A stretch of 46,019 bases of DNA, from IMG/VR virus record IMGVR_UViG_3300020074_000034, positions 1 through 46,019 of that record; one strand, written 5' to 3'. Positions within the stretch are counted from its first letter, which is position 1; each line of letters opens with the position of its first letter. Both the position numbers and the translations under genes were made by a program. The notes beneath the pieces were generated by a model that searched no databases, was not told the DNA's origin, and saw only the letters and a program-made list of their open reading frames with translations. Shown in pieces: positions 10,566-19,364 of this stretch. The stretch is from a virus.

Positions 10566-12110
10566 ATGCCTTCACTAGTTGCTGATAATTTCAGAGTATT
10601 TGCTGCTGAACAGTTTATTGAATCTCTAGAGGAGCCATATGACTCTTCAAACAATGCCGTAGCTGATAATACACCTGCTGCATATAATTATAGAAGTAAA
10701 ATTTATCTTTTTGTGGGTAGATCTCAACCGTGGCCTATTGAAAAATATACTGGACAAACTAGCGTAACCGAATTTGAACCGCCAGATCCATATGATTCAT
10801 TCAATGATATGAATGAGATATATGACGATATGATTGCTGTAAAAAGAATTACTAGTAGTGATGTATCTAAAGTTATAAGAAAAAGAATTTGGAAATCTAA
10901 TGTTATTTACGACATGTATAAAAATGATTATACTCCAAAAAATTTATCGGTAAATGGTCAATCTAAATTATACGATGCACAATTTTATGTAATGAATAGT
11001 AATTATCAAGTGTATAAATGCATCTTTAATGGTCAAAGTCCAACATATCCAGCTGGCAGACCGTCTATAGTAGAACCAACTGGTAATGCAACTTCAATTA
11101 TAGAATCTTCAGATGGGTATCGTTGGAAATATATGTATACTATTAATATTTCAGATTATATTAACTTTGTATCTAGTGATTTTATCCCAATTAAAAATGA
11201 TCCAACCGTAATATCTGCAGCAGTTGATGGTGCAATTCTACAAACATTGATTAAAAATAAAGGAACTGGACTTAATCCAGGCACTTATTATGCCCCTGTT
11301 GTTGGAGACGGAAGTGAAAATGCCGTGGTACGAATTATTGTACCAACTGGAAATGATTACATTGAAAATGCTGATATGCAAATTGTTGGTAAGGGATATA
11401 CTTATGGCAAAATTTTATTGACAGAAGTATACGCTACTGCTGCGGCAGCTGTAACCCGCACTGGCACTTCTTTATCATTAGGCACTGTGGCAGATGTTGA
11501 AGCAATTATTTCTCCCCCAGGCGGACATGGATTTAATTCTTCACTCGAATTAGGTGGATATAGAGTTATGGTTCACAAAAGTCTGGATTTCTTAGATGGA
11601 GATGGTGATATACCAGTTGATTGTCAATTTAGAAGTTTTGGACTTGTATCAGATCCCACAACTCCAAATAACATTGATTTAACCGCAACTACCGCTACTG
11701 CATGTCATGCAATTAAGTTTCCGGCGGCTACAACTACAAATTTTGAACCAGGAGAAATTATCACTCAAAATGTAACTGGTGCAAAAGGTAGAGTGATTCA
11801 TTGGGATAGTGTAACTAAAGTGCTTCGTTATTATCAAAATGAATACATAAATTCACTTCAATCTGGTAAAAATCAATATAAATTAATTCCTTTTAGCGGA
11901 CAGAACTCAGTCACTGGATCTACGAGTGGGACTACTTTGACTCCAGATATATCAATTAATACTGGATTTTTTGGTATTCATTTTGTTGCGGGATATGCAA
12001 GTCCAGAAATTAAGAAACATAGTGGTAAAGTAATATACGTAGAAAATAGAAAAGCAGTTAATAGATCTAATGATCAGATTGAGGACATCAAACTAGTCAT
12101 TGAATTTTAA
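10566..12110 (+). CDS. gp8: Baseplate wedge subunit gp8
   Basis: Baseplate wedge protein that binds gp7/gp10 in T4-like tails. The N-terminal region contains FVGRSQPWP (T4: FGRSEPW), the centre contains DGYRWKYMYTI (T4: DGYVWEYLFEI), and the C-terminus has HSGKVIYVENR followed by an acidic DQIEDIKLVIEF tail, closely matching the T4 gp8 ending. At 514 residues it is much longer than T4 gp8 (334). The extra length lies at about residues 220-440 and includes a GEIITxxxTGAKGRV module also seen in neighbouring structural proteins. It starts at ATG 10566 after a 33-base gap. Identification is confident from the conserved motifs at both ends plus position. Confidence 0.92.
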   Translation: MPSLVADNFRVFAAEQFIESLEEPYDSSNNAVADNTPAAYNYRSKIYLFVGRSQPWPIEKYTGQTSVTEFEPPDPYDSFNDMNEIYDDMIAVKRITSSDVSKVIRKRIWKSNVIYDMYKNDYTPKNLSVNGQSKLYDAQFYVMNSNYQVYKCIFNGQSPTYPAGRPSIVEPTGNATSIIESSDGYRWKYMYTINISDYINFVSSDFIPIKNDPTVISAAVDGAILQTLIKNKGTGLNPGTYYAPVVGDGSENAVVRIIVPTGNDYIENADMQIVGKGYTYGKILLTEVYATAAAAVTRTGTSLSLGTVADVEAIISPPGGHGFNSSLELGGYRVMVHKSLDFLDGDGDIPVDCQFRSFGLVSDPTTPNNIDLTATTATACHAIKFPAATTTNFEPGEIITQNVTGAKGRVIHWDSVTKVLRYYQNEYINSLQSGKNQYKLIPFSGQNSVTGSTSGTTLTPDISINTGFFGIHFVAGYASPEIKKHSGKVIYVENRKAVNRSNDQIEDIKLVIEF

Positions 12111-12111
12111 A

Positions 12112-12118
12112 ATAAATA
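12112..12118 (+). promoter_or_regulatory. Late promoter-like ATAAATA ahead of the 2,133-residue gene
   Basis: ATAAATA two bases after the gp8 stop and 33 bases before ATG 12151. It is the same element as at other virion gene starts. Confidence 0.55.
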
Positions 12119-12150
12119 ATCAAAAGAACTCCCTGAACAAGGTTTAATAA

Positions 12151-15100
12151 ATGCAGGACACCAATCTTAAAGTATCTCCATATTTTGACGATTTTGATCG
12201 ATCAAAAAATTATCATAAAGTATTGTTTAAACCAGGATACTCGGTTCAAACTAGAGAGTTAAACAACTTACAATCAACTTTACAAAATCAAGTTGAAAGA
12301 TTTGGTCAACACATCTTTAAAGATGGATCTGTAGTTATTCCTGGAAATATTGGATATAACTTACAATATACTGCTGTACTTGTTCAAAATTTAATTAATG
12401 GAATACGAGTTGAAGAATATAGATCCTCTTTAGTTGGAACTACAATAAAAGGATCGTCTTCTGGAGTTAAGGCAGAAATTATTGATACGATTAGCGAAGA
12501 AGATTCAGAAAAAAATATTATTACTTTGTATGTAAAATATACTGCTGGCGGATTCTTTGAAGATGATATACAATTAAATAAATTTAAAAATAATGAAATT
12601 CTCATAAGAGAATCTGATGGTATTCCCATTGCAGTTACTACTGTACAAAATGCAACCGCATATACTGGGTCTGTAGCTTATATTAATTCGGGTGTATATT
12701 TTATTAAAGGATTTTTTGTAGAAGTTCCTACACAGAGAATTATTTTAGATCAATATACAAATCAACCATCATACAAAGTGGGGTTAGTTGTAAATGAAAG
12801 TATTGTTACTTCAGAAGATGATGAGAGTTTATTTGATAATGCTTTAGGATCAACTAATTACTCTGCTCCAGGAGCAGACAGACTTAAAATAAGTACTGAA
12901 CTGACTAAACAAAATTTATTATTAACTGATGATTCAAATTTTATCGAACTTCTTCGTCTTGAAGAGGGTTCTGCAGTTAAACTTGTAGAATTTTCTGCAT
13001 ATAGTGAGTTAGAAAAAAATTTAGCTAGAAGAACATTTGATGAATCTGGTAATTATACTCTGGATCAGTATTCAATTAAAATCAGAGAAGCTTTATTTGA
13101 TGGAGAAAATAATGGTGTATATTTTACGAATCAACTAATACCAGATGGAAGAACAATTTTGGATAGAGATCCTACGGAAGATGAAGATACTTCAATAAAC
13201 GGAAATGATTACTATGCTTTGGAAATTTCAGAAGGAAAAGCATATGTAAAAGGATTTGAAGTAATAAACACCAAAAAACAATATATATTGGCAGAAAAAC
13301 CTAGAAAATCATCATCACTTAATAATCAAGGTATTTTTCTAAATATTGGTCAATATTTTAATCTTGATCCAAATCAAACAATTTCTGGATCTGTAAACTT
13401 TAATAGTCCATTGATACTAAAAGATGTTGATAATCAAATAGTAGGAGAAGCAAAAGCTCTTGGATTAACATTTGGATATAAATTATATATCACTGATCTT
13501 ACTGTATATACTACTTTAACTCTTTCTACATCATCACATTCATTGCAATCTGGAGATTTTATTACTGGATCAACTAGTGGAGCTACTGGTGTTGTAGAAT
13601 CTTTTTCGGGACAGAATGTAATATTAAGGCAGGTAACAGGTTCATTTTTACCATCGGAAGCAATTCAATCAAGTAGAGTTGATTATACATCACCAGTCAC
13701 TATATCAACAATTAATGTACCAAAATTAGAAAATGTTAGAAAGATTCAAAGAATAAGCGGATCTAACACAGTATTTACATCATTTGTAAAATTAGATCCT
13801 GTACCTATTAGTGGATCTTCTTTTTCAGTTAATGGAACTACATTCACTGGAACAGGTACTAAGTTTAACTCTGAAGTATTTGCAAAATCTAAACTAAGAA
13901 TTGGAAGTTCTGATGTTGAAGTCTCTACCGTAACTAACGCAAGTACAATTGTTTTAACATCTCCAACAAATTTGACAAATGGAATATATTATAATGTTTC
14001 AAAATTGACATGTAAACTGTATTCATCAAATAATGGTCTTTCTATAAAAACATCTTCATATCCAGTAAAATCAACCACAGATTTTAGTTATGATATATCT
14101 AAGACAGAACAATATACAGTACTTAATGGTGGATTTACAATTTCAAGACCATTAACAGAATCTATTGAAGCAAGTACTGTAATTGTAACTTCTGCAACTG
14201 CATTACTAACTCCAGTAATAACTCAAACTAGTGGAAATGTAGTTTCTGTATCTGGATTAGATCCTCAAAACGGCTCTGTGGTAAATGTTTTTTATAAATT
14301 AAGATTATCAAATGCTTCGCCTAGAAAAAAAATCTCTGTTCCTTATCAAAAATTAATAGTAGATTTATTTAAGAATTCGAACAATACCAAATATGGAACT
14401 AGATTAATTGATAGGGAGTGGTCTTTAAAATTTCCAGATGTATATAAAATTCATGCAATTCATGAAGCAACATCTGCTCAAATACAAGCAGTAGACATGT
14501 TTGATAGTATTGTTCTGAACAATTCTGATAAAATTGTGGTTGGTGATGTAATTGTTGCTGGAAATATTAGAGCAAGAATTATTGAAATTTCTTCTACAAA
14601 TTTAAAAATAAAATACTTAAGTGATGATAAATTTGTACAAGGATCAAATTTAGCAATTAAAGTAGAAGTTTCGACAAATGCTAGTATAATTGGACGTTTT
14701 GTAAAACAATCAACATATGGTGCATATAAAGATATTTCTTCTAACTTTAGTTTAGTAAAAAACGACACTGAAGATTTTTATAGAGTTTCTAAATTAGTCA
14801 GAAAATTAAATAAACCATATCCAGTAAATAAAATTATTGTAGTTTTTGATTATCTTAAACACGAAGACTTATCTAATGATTTTTATGTGGCTGATTCTTT
14901 TACTAATTTAGAGTATTCTGAAGTACCAACTTCATATAATGGAGTTTCGTATAGTGATCTCGTAGATTTTAGGTATTATATCGCACCATCAACTGGATCA
15001 AATGGAGGTTCTGGCACTCTATCAGATCCATATAGAGAAACTCAATCTGCGTTTGATTTTAAATTAAATCAAATTCAATCATCAACAAAATTTGCATATC

Positions 15101-18100
15101 CGCAAAAGTTAGTTACATTAGATTATGATTTTTACTTAGGGCGTATTGACAAAGTTTATCTAAATGAAACTGGATATGCGTCAATAATTAAGGGTGCAGA
15201 TTCTATTAATCCAAAATTACCATTAACTAATGATACTGGATTATTGTTAGGAACTATCAGTCTACCTCCATATCTTAAAAAAGTATCCGATGCTTCTATT
15301 AAATTAGAAAATACTAAAGGTTATACAATGAAAGATATTGGTCTACTTGATGAAAGATTAACAAATGTAGAAACTTATACTTCTTTAAATTTACTAGAAA
15401 TTAATACAAATACCTTGAATATTTTAGATGATGAAGGAAAAAATAGATTTAAGAATGGTTTTATCGTAGATAAATTTAATACAGTAACTATTGCTGATAT
15501 AACAAACCCAGACTATAGTATTTCTATAGATACCAATAATTATTTAGCTAGACCATATCCATATGTAAATAATGTTGATTTTGTATATAGCAATACTGAA
15601 GGTGCAACTAAAAAAACTGGAGATCTAATTACTTTACCATATACAGATGTTGTGTATATAAGTCAATCTTTTGCATCTAGAGTAGAAAATATTAATCCAT
15701 TTGAAATTGTTAATTGGGTTGGAAATATTACTTTAACTCCAAAAAAAGATGTTTGGTATGATACTGTTCGAACTATGGGCGAAACACAAACTATTGATCT
15801 AGAGGGACCAATTAGATTTTTATTTGATCAAAGTGGTGCTGCAGGTGATCAATGGGGTTCTTGGACTACTACTCGTTCAGAGCGTACAAATGGTGGTACA
15901 AATAATTTTCAATCAAGAACTGGAGTTAATAATAGGATCGATGTTACGGAACAGACGATTAACACGGGGGATACAATTAATAGTATTGTAGATTTAAGAT
16001 TTGTCAGATCTTCTATTATTGATTTATTAGGAACTTCTTTAAAACCAAATACAAATTTTAATTTTTATATTAATGAGATAAATGCAACAGAATTTTTATA
16101 TCCCAAAATAATCACTAACATTAGTGGAGTTAATAAAAAATTTATTGTTGGAGAGACTGTAGAACTTTTTCCTCTTCCGCCATTGCTATTTGACATTCCT
16201 GCTGACTCATTTCAGGTGTTGCCAACAGATTTTAATACAATAACTGCAACAGTTGTTGATCCATATAATTTTACATCAAATAAAGATCTAATTGGTAATA
16301 ATTTTGCATTAAATCAAACTAGTCAAACTATCGAATATTCACAAAATACTACAATATTAGCAATTGATAAAATTAGTACTACAAATCTTAATTTGATAAA
16401 TCCAACGTTACTAGGACAAAGATTTAGTATTCGTGGTATGACATCTGGCGCGATAGGTACAACACAAGTACCTCAAAAAGTGATATCTAATGAAATTGGA
16501 ACAATTCATGCTTTTGTTACTATTCCTCCACAAAAATTTGAAACTGGAATATTAACCTTTACAATTTCAGATAAACCAGGTGATATTTTTGCTATTGGAT
16601 ATACATCTTCCAGTGCTTCAACTTCATATTTGACTGAAGGCACCCAAGTAAATGTGACATCAAATATCGTTTCTGTCTCTGTACCAGAAGTAGTTACTAC
16701 ACCAATTTCTCAAAATAGAACGGTATTTGTTGCAGATCCCGTTCAGGCCCCTGGCGGTAGGGATCCATTAGCTCAATCATTCTTTATAGACACTGAAGGT
16801 GGAATATTTGCAACATCTATTGATTTGTATTTCTATACCAAAGATAATATAGTTCCAATTTCTGTGGATATTAGAACTGTAGAAAATGGTTATCCTACAT
16901 CTACAGTAGTTCCATATAGTAGTGTGACAGTAAATGCATCAGATGTAAAAATTTCATCTGATGCATCTATACCAACAACATTTACATTTCCAAGTCCTGT
17001 ATATTTATCAGATAAAACAGATTATTGTTTTGTAGTTAAGGCAGTTTCTCAAAATTATTATATATGGGTTTCTAGATTAGGTGAAATCGATGTAACTAAC
17101 AATAATGCTATTGACAAACAACCATACATTGGAGTTCTCTTTAAGTCTGCTAATCAATCTACTTGGACTCCTGATCAATATGAAGATATTAAATTTACTC
17201 TTAATAGAGCTAAATTTACTACCAATACAACAGTACCAGCAGTATTGTATAATAAACCAATTCCCCCAGTAAAACTACAACCAGAATCGTTACGATTTAA
17301 TCAAGACTCTACTACAATTACTGTATTTCAACCAAATCATGGTATGCACGGCACACAAAATTATGTAATTCTTAATGATGTAGTGTCCGATCAACCTAAT
17401 TCACTTCTTGGTGCAACTATTTCAAATACTGCATTAACATTAACATTGAACGATTTAAGAAATCAATCTATCAATTACAATTCATTCACTACTTGGACAA
17501 AAGTTAATAACGCATCTATCTCTTCAACGAATCCAGGATACATTAAAATTAACAATGAAATTATTGCATACTCAGAGATAACTAGCGACAATGTTTTTAC
17601 TGTACAACAAAGAGGAGCTTTGGGAACTATTGCTGCACAACACTTAAGCGGGTCAATAGTTAAATGTTATAATTTAAATGGAATGAATCTTGATAGTATT
17701 AATACTACTCACAAAATTTTAAATGTATTAAATATTGACGAATATCAAATTGTAAATCAAAATAAAGCAAACTTTACTATTTCTGGCGGCGGCCCAAATG
17801 CATATGCAACTAGAAATATTCCATATGAAATTCTTAATCCACAAATTAATATTTTAACTTTACCAGATACAGACTCCACTTTAGTATTGGATTCAATAAC
17901 TGGAACTAGCATTGGCAATACATCACAGGTTTCTTTCTTACTTAAGGATGGTGAAACTATATCAAATAAAACAGAAAATGAACTTTCATCACCAAGACTT
18001 GTTGCCTCAGATATAAATGCAAAAAAATATTTAAATGGCGTAAAAGGAAGCATGAAACTAATGATTAATATGTCAACAACAAAAGATACAATAAGTCCAG

Positions 18101-18552
18101 TACTGGATTTGATTGGATCTTCTATCATCACAATTTCAAATAGAATTAATAAAGAACTTACTGATAGTGGAAATATTGATATTAGTTCTGAATTACTACC
18201 TATAGGTGGATTGCATCCCGCATATATTACAAAAAAAGTTACTTTAGAAAAATCTGCTTCTTCTGTAAGAGTTTTATTTGATGCTATTAGAAGACAAGGA
18301 GTTGATATTAAAGTCTTTGTTAAGATTAAAGGAGACTCTGCCTTGGGTAGTTTTGGTGATATGAACTATACTGAAATACCTGTCGAATCATATCCAGTTT
18401 CTCAAACTGAAAATGAATACAGATCGTTTGAATATGAAATTCGTGGATTGCAAGAATTTAAAGAATGGAGTATTAAAGTTATTATGATCGGTAATGATCA
18501 AAGTAATATTCCAAAAATTAAAAACTTTAGAGCAATTGCTCTTGCTATTTAA
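12151..18552 (+). CDS. Large virion structural protein, DUF4815-like N-terminus
   Basis: A 2,133-residue protein in the position that gp9-gp12 hold in T4, between gp8 and the neck genes, so probably a baseplate or tail-fibre component. The N-terminus (FDRSKNYHKVLFKPGYSVQT, then RELNNLQSTLQNQ) resembles the DUF4815 family of phage structural proteins; I recognise this from memory, not from a search. Recurring modules include SGDFITGSTSGATGVV (about residue 470), GTGTKF (about 570), PNHGMHG (about 1730) and a QRGALGT..AQHLSG unit (about 1820-1835). The C-terminus ends in a conserved-looking block with EWSIKVIMIGNDQSN and IPKIKNFRAIAL. No membrane segment or catalytic motif was seen. Confidence 0.8.
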   Translation: MQDTNLKVSPYFDDFDRSKNYHKVLFKPGYSVQTRELNNLQSTLQNQVERFGQHIFKDGSVVIPGNIGYNLQYTAVLVQNLINGIRVEEYRSSLVGTTIKGSSSGVKAEIIDTISEEDSEKNIITLYVKYTAGGFFEDDIQLNKFKNNEILIRESDGIPIAVTTVQNATAYTGSVAYINSGVYFIKGFFVEVPTQRIILDQYTNQPSYKVGLVVNESIVTSEDDESLFDNALGSTNYSAPGADRLKISTELTKQNLLLTDDSNFIELLRLEEGSAVKLVEFSAYSELEKNLARRTFDESGNYTLDQYSIKIREALFDGENNGVYFTNQLIPDGRTILDRDPTEDEDTSINGNDYYALEISEGKAYVKGFEVINTKKQYILAEKPRKSSSLNNQGIFLNIGQYFNLDPNQTISGSVNFNSPLILKDVDNQIVGEAKALGLTFGYKLYITDLTVYTTLTLSTSSHSLQSGDFITGSTSGATGVVESFSGQNVILRQVTGSFLPSEAIQSSRVDYTSPVTISTINVPKLENVRKIQRISGSNTVFTSFVKLDPVPISGSSFSVNGTTFTGTGTKFNSEVFAKSKLRIGSSDVEVSTVTNASTIVLTSPTNLTNGIYYNVSKLTCKLYSSNNGLSIKTSSYPVKSTTDFSYDISKTEQYTVLNGGFTISRPLTESIEASTVIVTSATALLTPVITQTSGNVVSVSGLDPQNGSVVNVFYKLRLSNASPRKKISVPYQKLIVDLFKNSNNTKYGTRLIDREWSLKFPDVYKIHAIHEATSAQIQAVDMFDSIVLNNSDKIVVGDVIVAGNIRARIIEISSTNLKIKYLSDDKFVQGSNLAIKVEVSTNASIIGRFVKQSTYGAYKDISSNFSLVKNDTEDFYRVSKLVRKLNKPYPVNKIIVVFDYLKHEDLSNDFYVADSFTNLEYSEVPTSYNGVSYSDLVDFRYYIAPSTGSNGGSGTLSDPYRETQSAFDFKLNQIQSSTKFAYPQKLVTLDYDFYLGRIDKVYLNETGYASIIKGADSINPKLPLTNDTGLLLGTISLPPYLKKVSDASIKLENTKGYTMKDIGLLDERLTNVETYTSLNLLEINTNTLNILDDEGKNRFKNGFIVDKFNTVTIADITNPDYSISIDTNNYLARPYPYVNNVDFVYSNTEGATKKTGDLITLPYTDVVYISQSFASRVENINPFEIVNWVGNITLTPKKDVWYDTVRTMGETQTIDLEGPIRFLFDQSGAAGDQWGSWTTTRSERTNGGTNNFQSRTGVNNRIDVTEQTINTGDTINSIVDLRFVRSSIIDLLGTSLKPNTNFNFYINEINATEFLYPKIITNISGVNKKFIVGETVELFPLPPLLFDIPADSFQVLPTDFNTITATVVDPYNFTSNKDLIGNNFALNQTSQTIEYSQNTTILAIDKISTTNLNLINPTLLGQRFSIRGMTSGAIGTTQVPQKVISNEIGTIHAFVTIPPQKFETGILTFTISDKPGDIFAIGYTSSSASTSYLTEGTQVNVTSNIVSVSVPEVVTTPISQNRTVFVADPVQAPGGRDPLAQSFFIDTEGGIFATSIDLYFYTKDNIVPISVDIRTVENGYPTSTVVPYSSVTVNASDVKISSDASIPTTFTFPSPVYLSDKTDYCFVVKAVSQNYYIWVSRLGEIDVTNNNAIDKQPYIGVLFKSANQSTWTPDQYEDIKFTLNRAKFTTNTTVPAVLYNKPIPPVKLQPESLRFNQDSTTITVFQPNHGMHGTQNYVILNDVVSDQPNSLLGATISNTALTLTLNDLRNQSINYNSFTTWTKVNNASISSTNPGYIKINNEIIAYSEITSDNVFTVQQRGALGTIAAQHLSGSIVKCYNLNGMNLDSINTTHKILNVLNIDEYQIVNQNKANFTISGGGPNAYATRNIPYEILNPQINILTLPDTDSTLVLDSITGTSIGNTSQVSFLLKDGETISNKTENELSSPRLVASDINAKKYLNGVKGSMKLMINMSTTKDTISPVLDLIGSSIITISNRINKELTDSGNIDISSELLPIGGLHPAYITKKVTLEKSASSVRVLFDAIRRQGVDIKVFVKIKGDSALGSFGDMNYTEIPVESYPVSQTENEYRSFEYEIRGLQEFKEWSIKVIMIGNDQSNIPKIKNFRAIALAI

Positions 18553-18553
18553 T

Positions 18554-18775
18554 ATGGATAAATTGAACGTTGATGGCCATCCAGATCTATATCGAGATTT
18601 AAAAAGTGGAGCAATCATAAACAACAATCCCAGTGATTACGAATCATATCTAAAATCTTATCAGGCCCGTAAATCTGAAAAAGAAAGAGTTGCAAATATT
18701 GAAACAAATTTAAATGAGTTAAAAGATGAAATAAATGAGATAAAAAAATTATTACAACAATTAGCCTTTAAGTAA
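18554..18775 (+). CDS. Small coiled-coil conserved phage protein (73 aa)
   Basis: ATG 18554 lies one base after the previous stop. An earlier in-frame ATG at 18494 would place 60 bases inside the upstream gene, so 18554 is preferred. The protein starts MDKLNVDGHPDLYRDLKSGA and ends with a heptad-like helix (ERVANIETNLNELKDEINEI then KKLLQQLAF), predicted coiled coil over the last 35 residues. Similar small proteins occur in T4-like marine phage tail clusters, but I know no assigned function. Position suggests a tail or chaperone role. Confidence 0.7.
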   Translation: MDKLNVDGHPDLYRDLKSGAIINNNPSDYESYLKSYQARKSEKERVANIETNLNELKDEINEIKKLLQQLAFK

Positions 18776-18788
18776 GATTACTAACTAA

Positions 18789-18796
18789 TATAAATA
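18789..18796 (+). promoter_or_regulatory. Perfect late promoter TATAAATA ahead of the fibre-like cluster
   Basis: Exact T4-type late -10 octamer, 21 bases before ATG 18817. It is likely to drive the 18817-22505 genes. Confidence 0.7.
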
Positions 18797-18816
18797 AAAA
18801 TAAGTGGTAAACTCTT

Positions 18817-19143
18817 ATGGCAGCAGTACACAATCTGTATATTGATCAAGGATCAGACTTTTCCGCACAAATTGGAATCTATGACGATTCTAATGTGTAT
18901 TGGAACTTGACTGGTTATACTGCAGCTGCCAAAATTAAAAAATCATATTATAGTTCAACATCTGTTGATTTTACTGTTTCCGTTAACGGAAACGGAACTG
19001 TTTCTTTGTCTTTGCCTTCTTCATCTACGTCCAATATGGAACAGGGAAGATATTTGTATGATGTAATAATTGTTTCAAACGGTGGGGTGAAAACAAGAGT
19101 TATTGAGGGTATAGTCACAATCAACCCAGGAGTAACAAAATGA
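18817..19143 (+). CDS. Small beta-rich structural protein (BppU N-terminus-like fold)
   Basis: 108 residues, starting MAAVHNLYIDQGSDFSAQIG, with alternating hydrophobic strands (NLTGYTAAAKIKKS; VSLSLPSSSTSNMEQGRY; DVIIVSNGG) and ending EGIVTINPGVTK. The pattern of a short domain with DFSAQIGIYDDSN then WNLTGYTAAAKIK resembles N-terminal domains of phage upper baseplate proteins (BppU-like). This is a fold-level guess. It overlaps the next gene by ATGA (19140-19143), indicating translational coupling. A perfect 18-bp palindrome lies inside it at 18976-18993. Confidence 0.75.
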   Translation: MAAVHNLYIDQGSDFSAQIGIYDDSNVYWNLTGYTAAAKIKKSYYSSTSVDFTVSVNGNGTVSLSLPSSSTSNMEQGRYLYDVIIVSNGGVKTRVIEGIVTINPGVTK

Positions 19144-19346
19144 ACACCAAAGTAACAGTATCTAGAGTACCCCAAGTCATCACTGTAAATACAGCTGGCG
19201 GCGGTAGGCTTTCAGGATTGACTGACGTAAATATGACAGGTGCATCAGATGGAGCTCTGCTTCAATATGATGCTGCAAGTGGATCTTGGATAGCACAAAA
19301 TATTTTAGAAAAATCTGGTTTACAAATTAATTGCGGTAATTTCTAA
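19140..19346 (+). CDS. Small fibre-associated protein (68 aa)
   Basis: Starts in a 4-base ATGA overlap with the preceding gene. It contains LSGLTDVNMTGASDGALLQY followed by DAASGSWIAQNIL, a motif common in phage tail-fibre and collar proteins (LTDV...DGqvL.Yd...W.a). Its proximity to the 1,046-residue fibre-like gene suggests it is a small attachment or trimerisation partner, or a split-off piece of a larger fibre. The function is inferred from motif and context only. Confidence 0.7.
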   Translation: MNTKVTVSRVPQVITVNTAGGGRLSGLTDVNMTGASDGALLQYDAASGSWIAQNILEKSGLQINCGNF

Positions 19347-19364
19347 TCACACAGGTAAAAAGAC

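Noticed and set aside
17757-18131. 124-codon - strand frame inside the 2,133-residue gene
   Set aside because: It is fully contained in a strong + strand gene, has no ribosome site and no recognisable protein features.
18494-18553. Earlier ATG at 18494 for the 73-aa coiled-coil gene
   Set aside because: It would overlap the end of the 2,133-residue gene by about 60 bases; ATG 18554, one base after the stop, is more natural.
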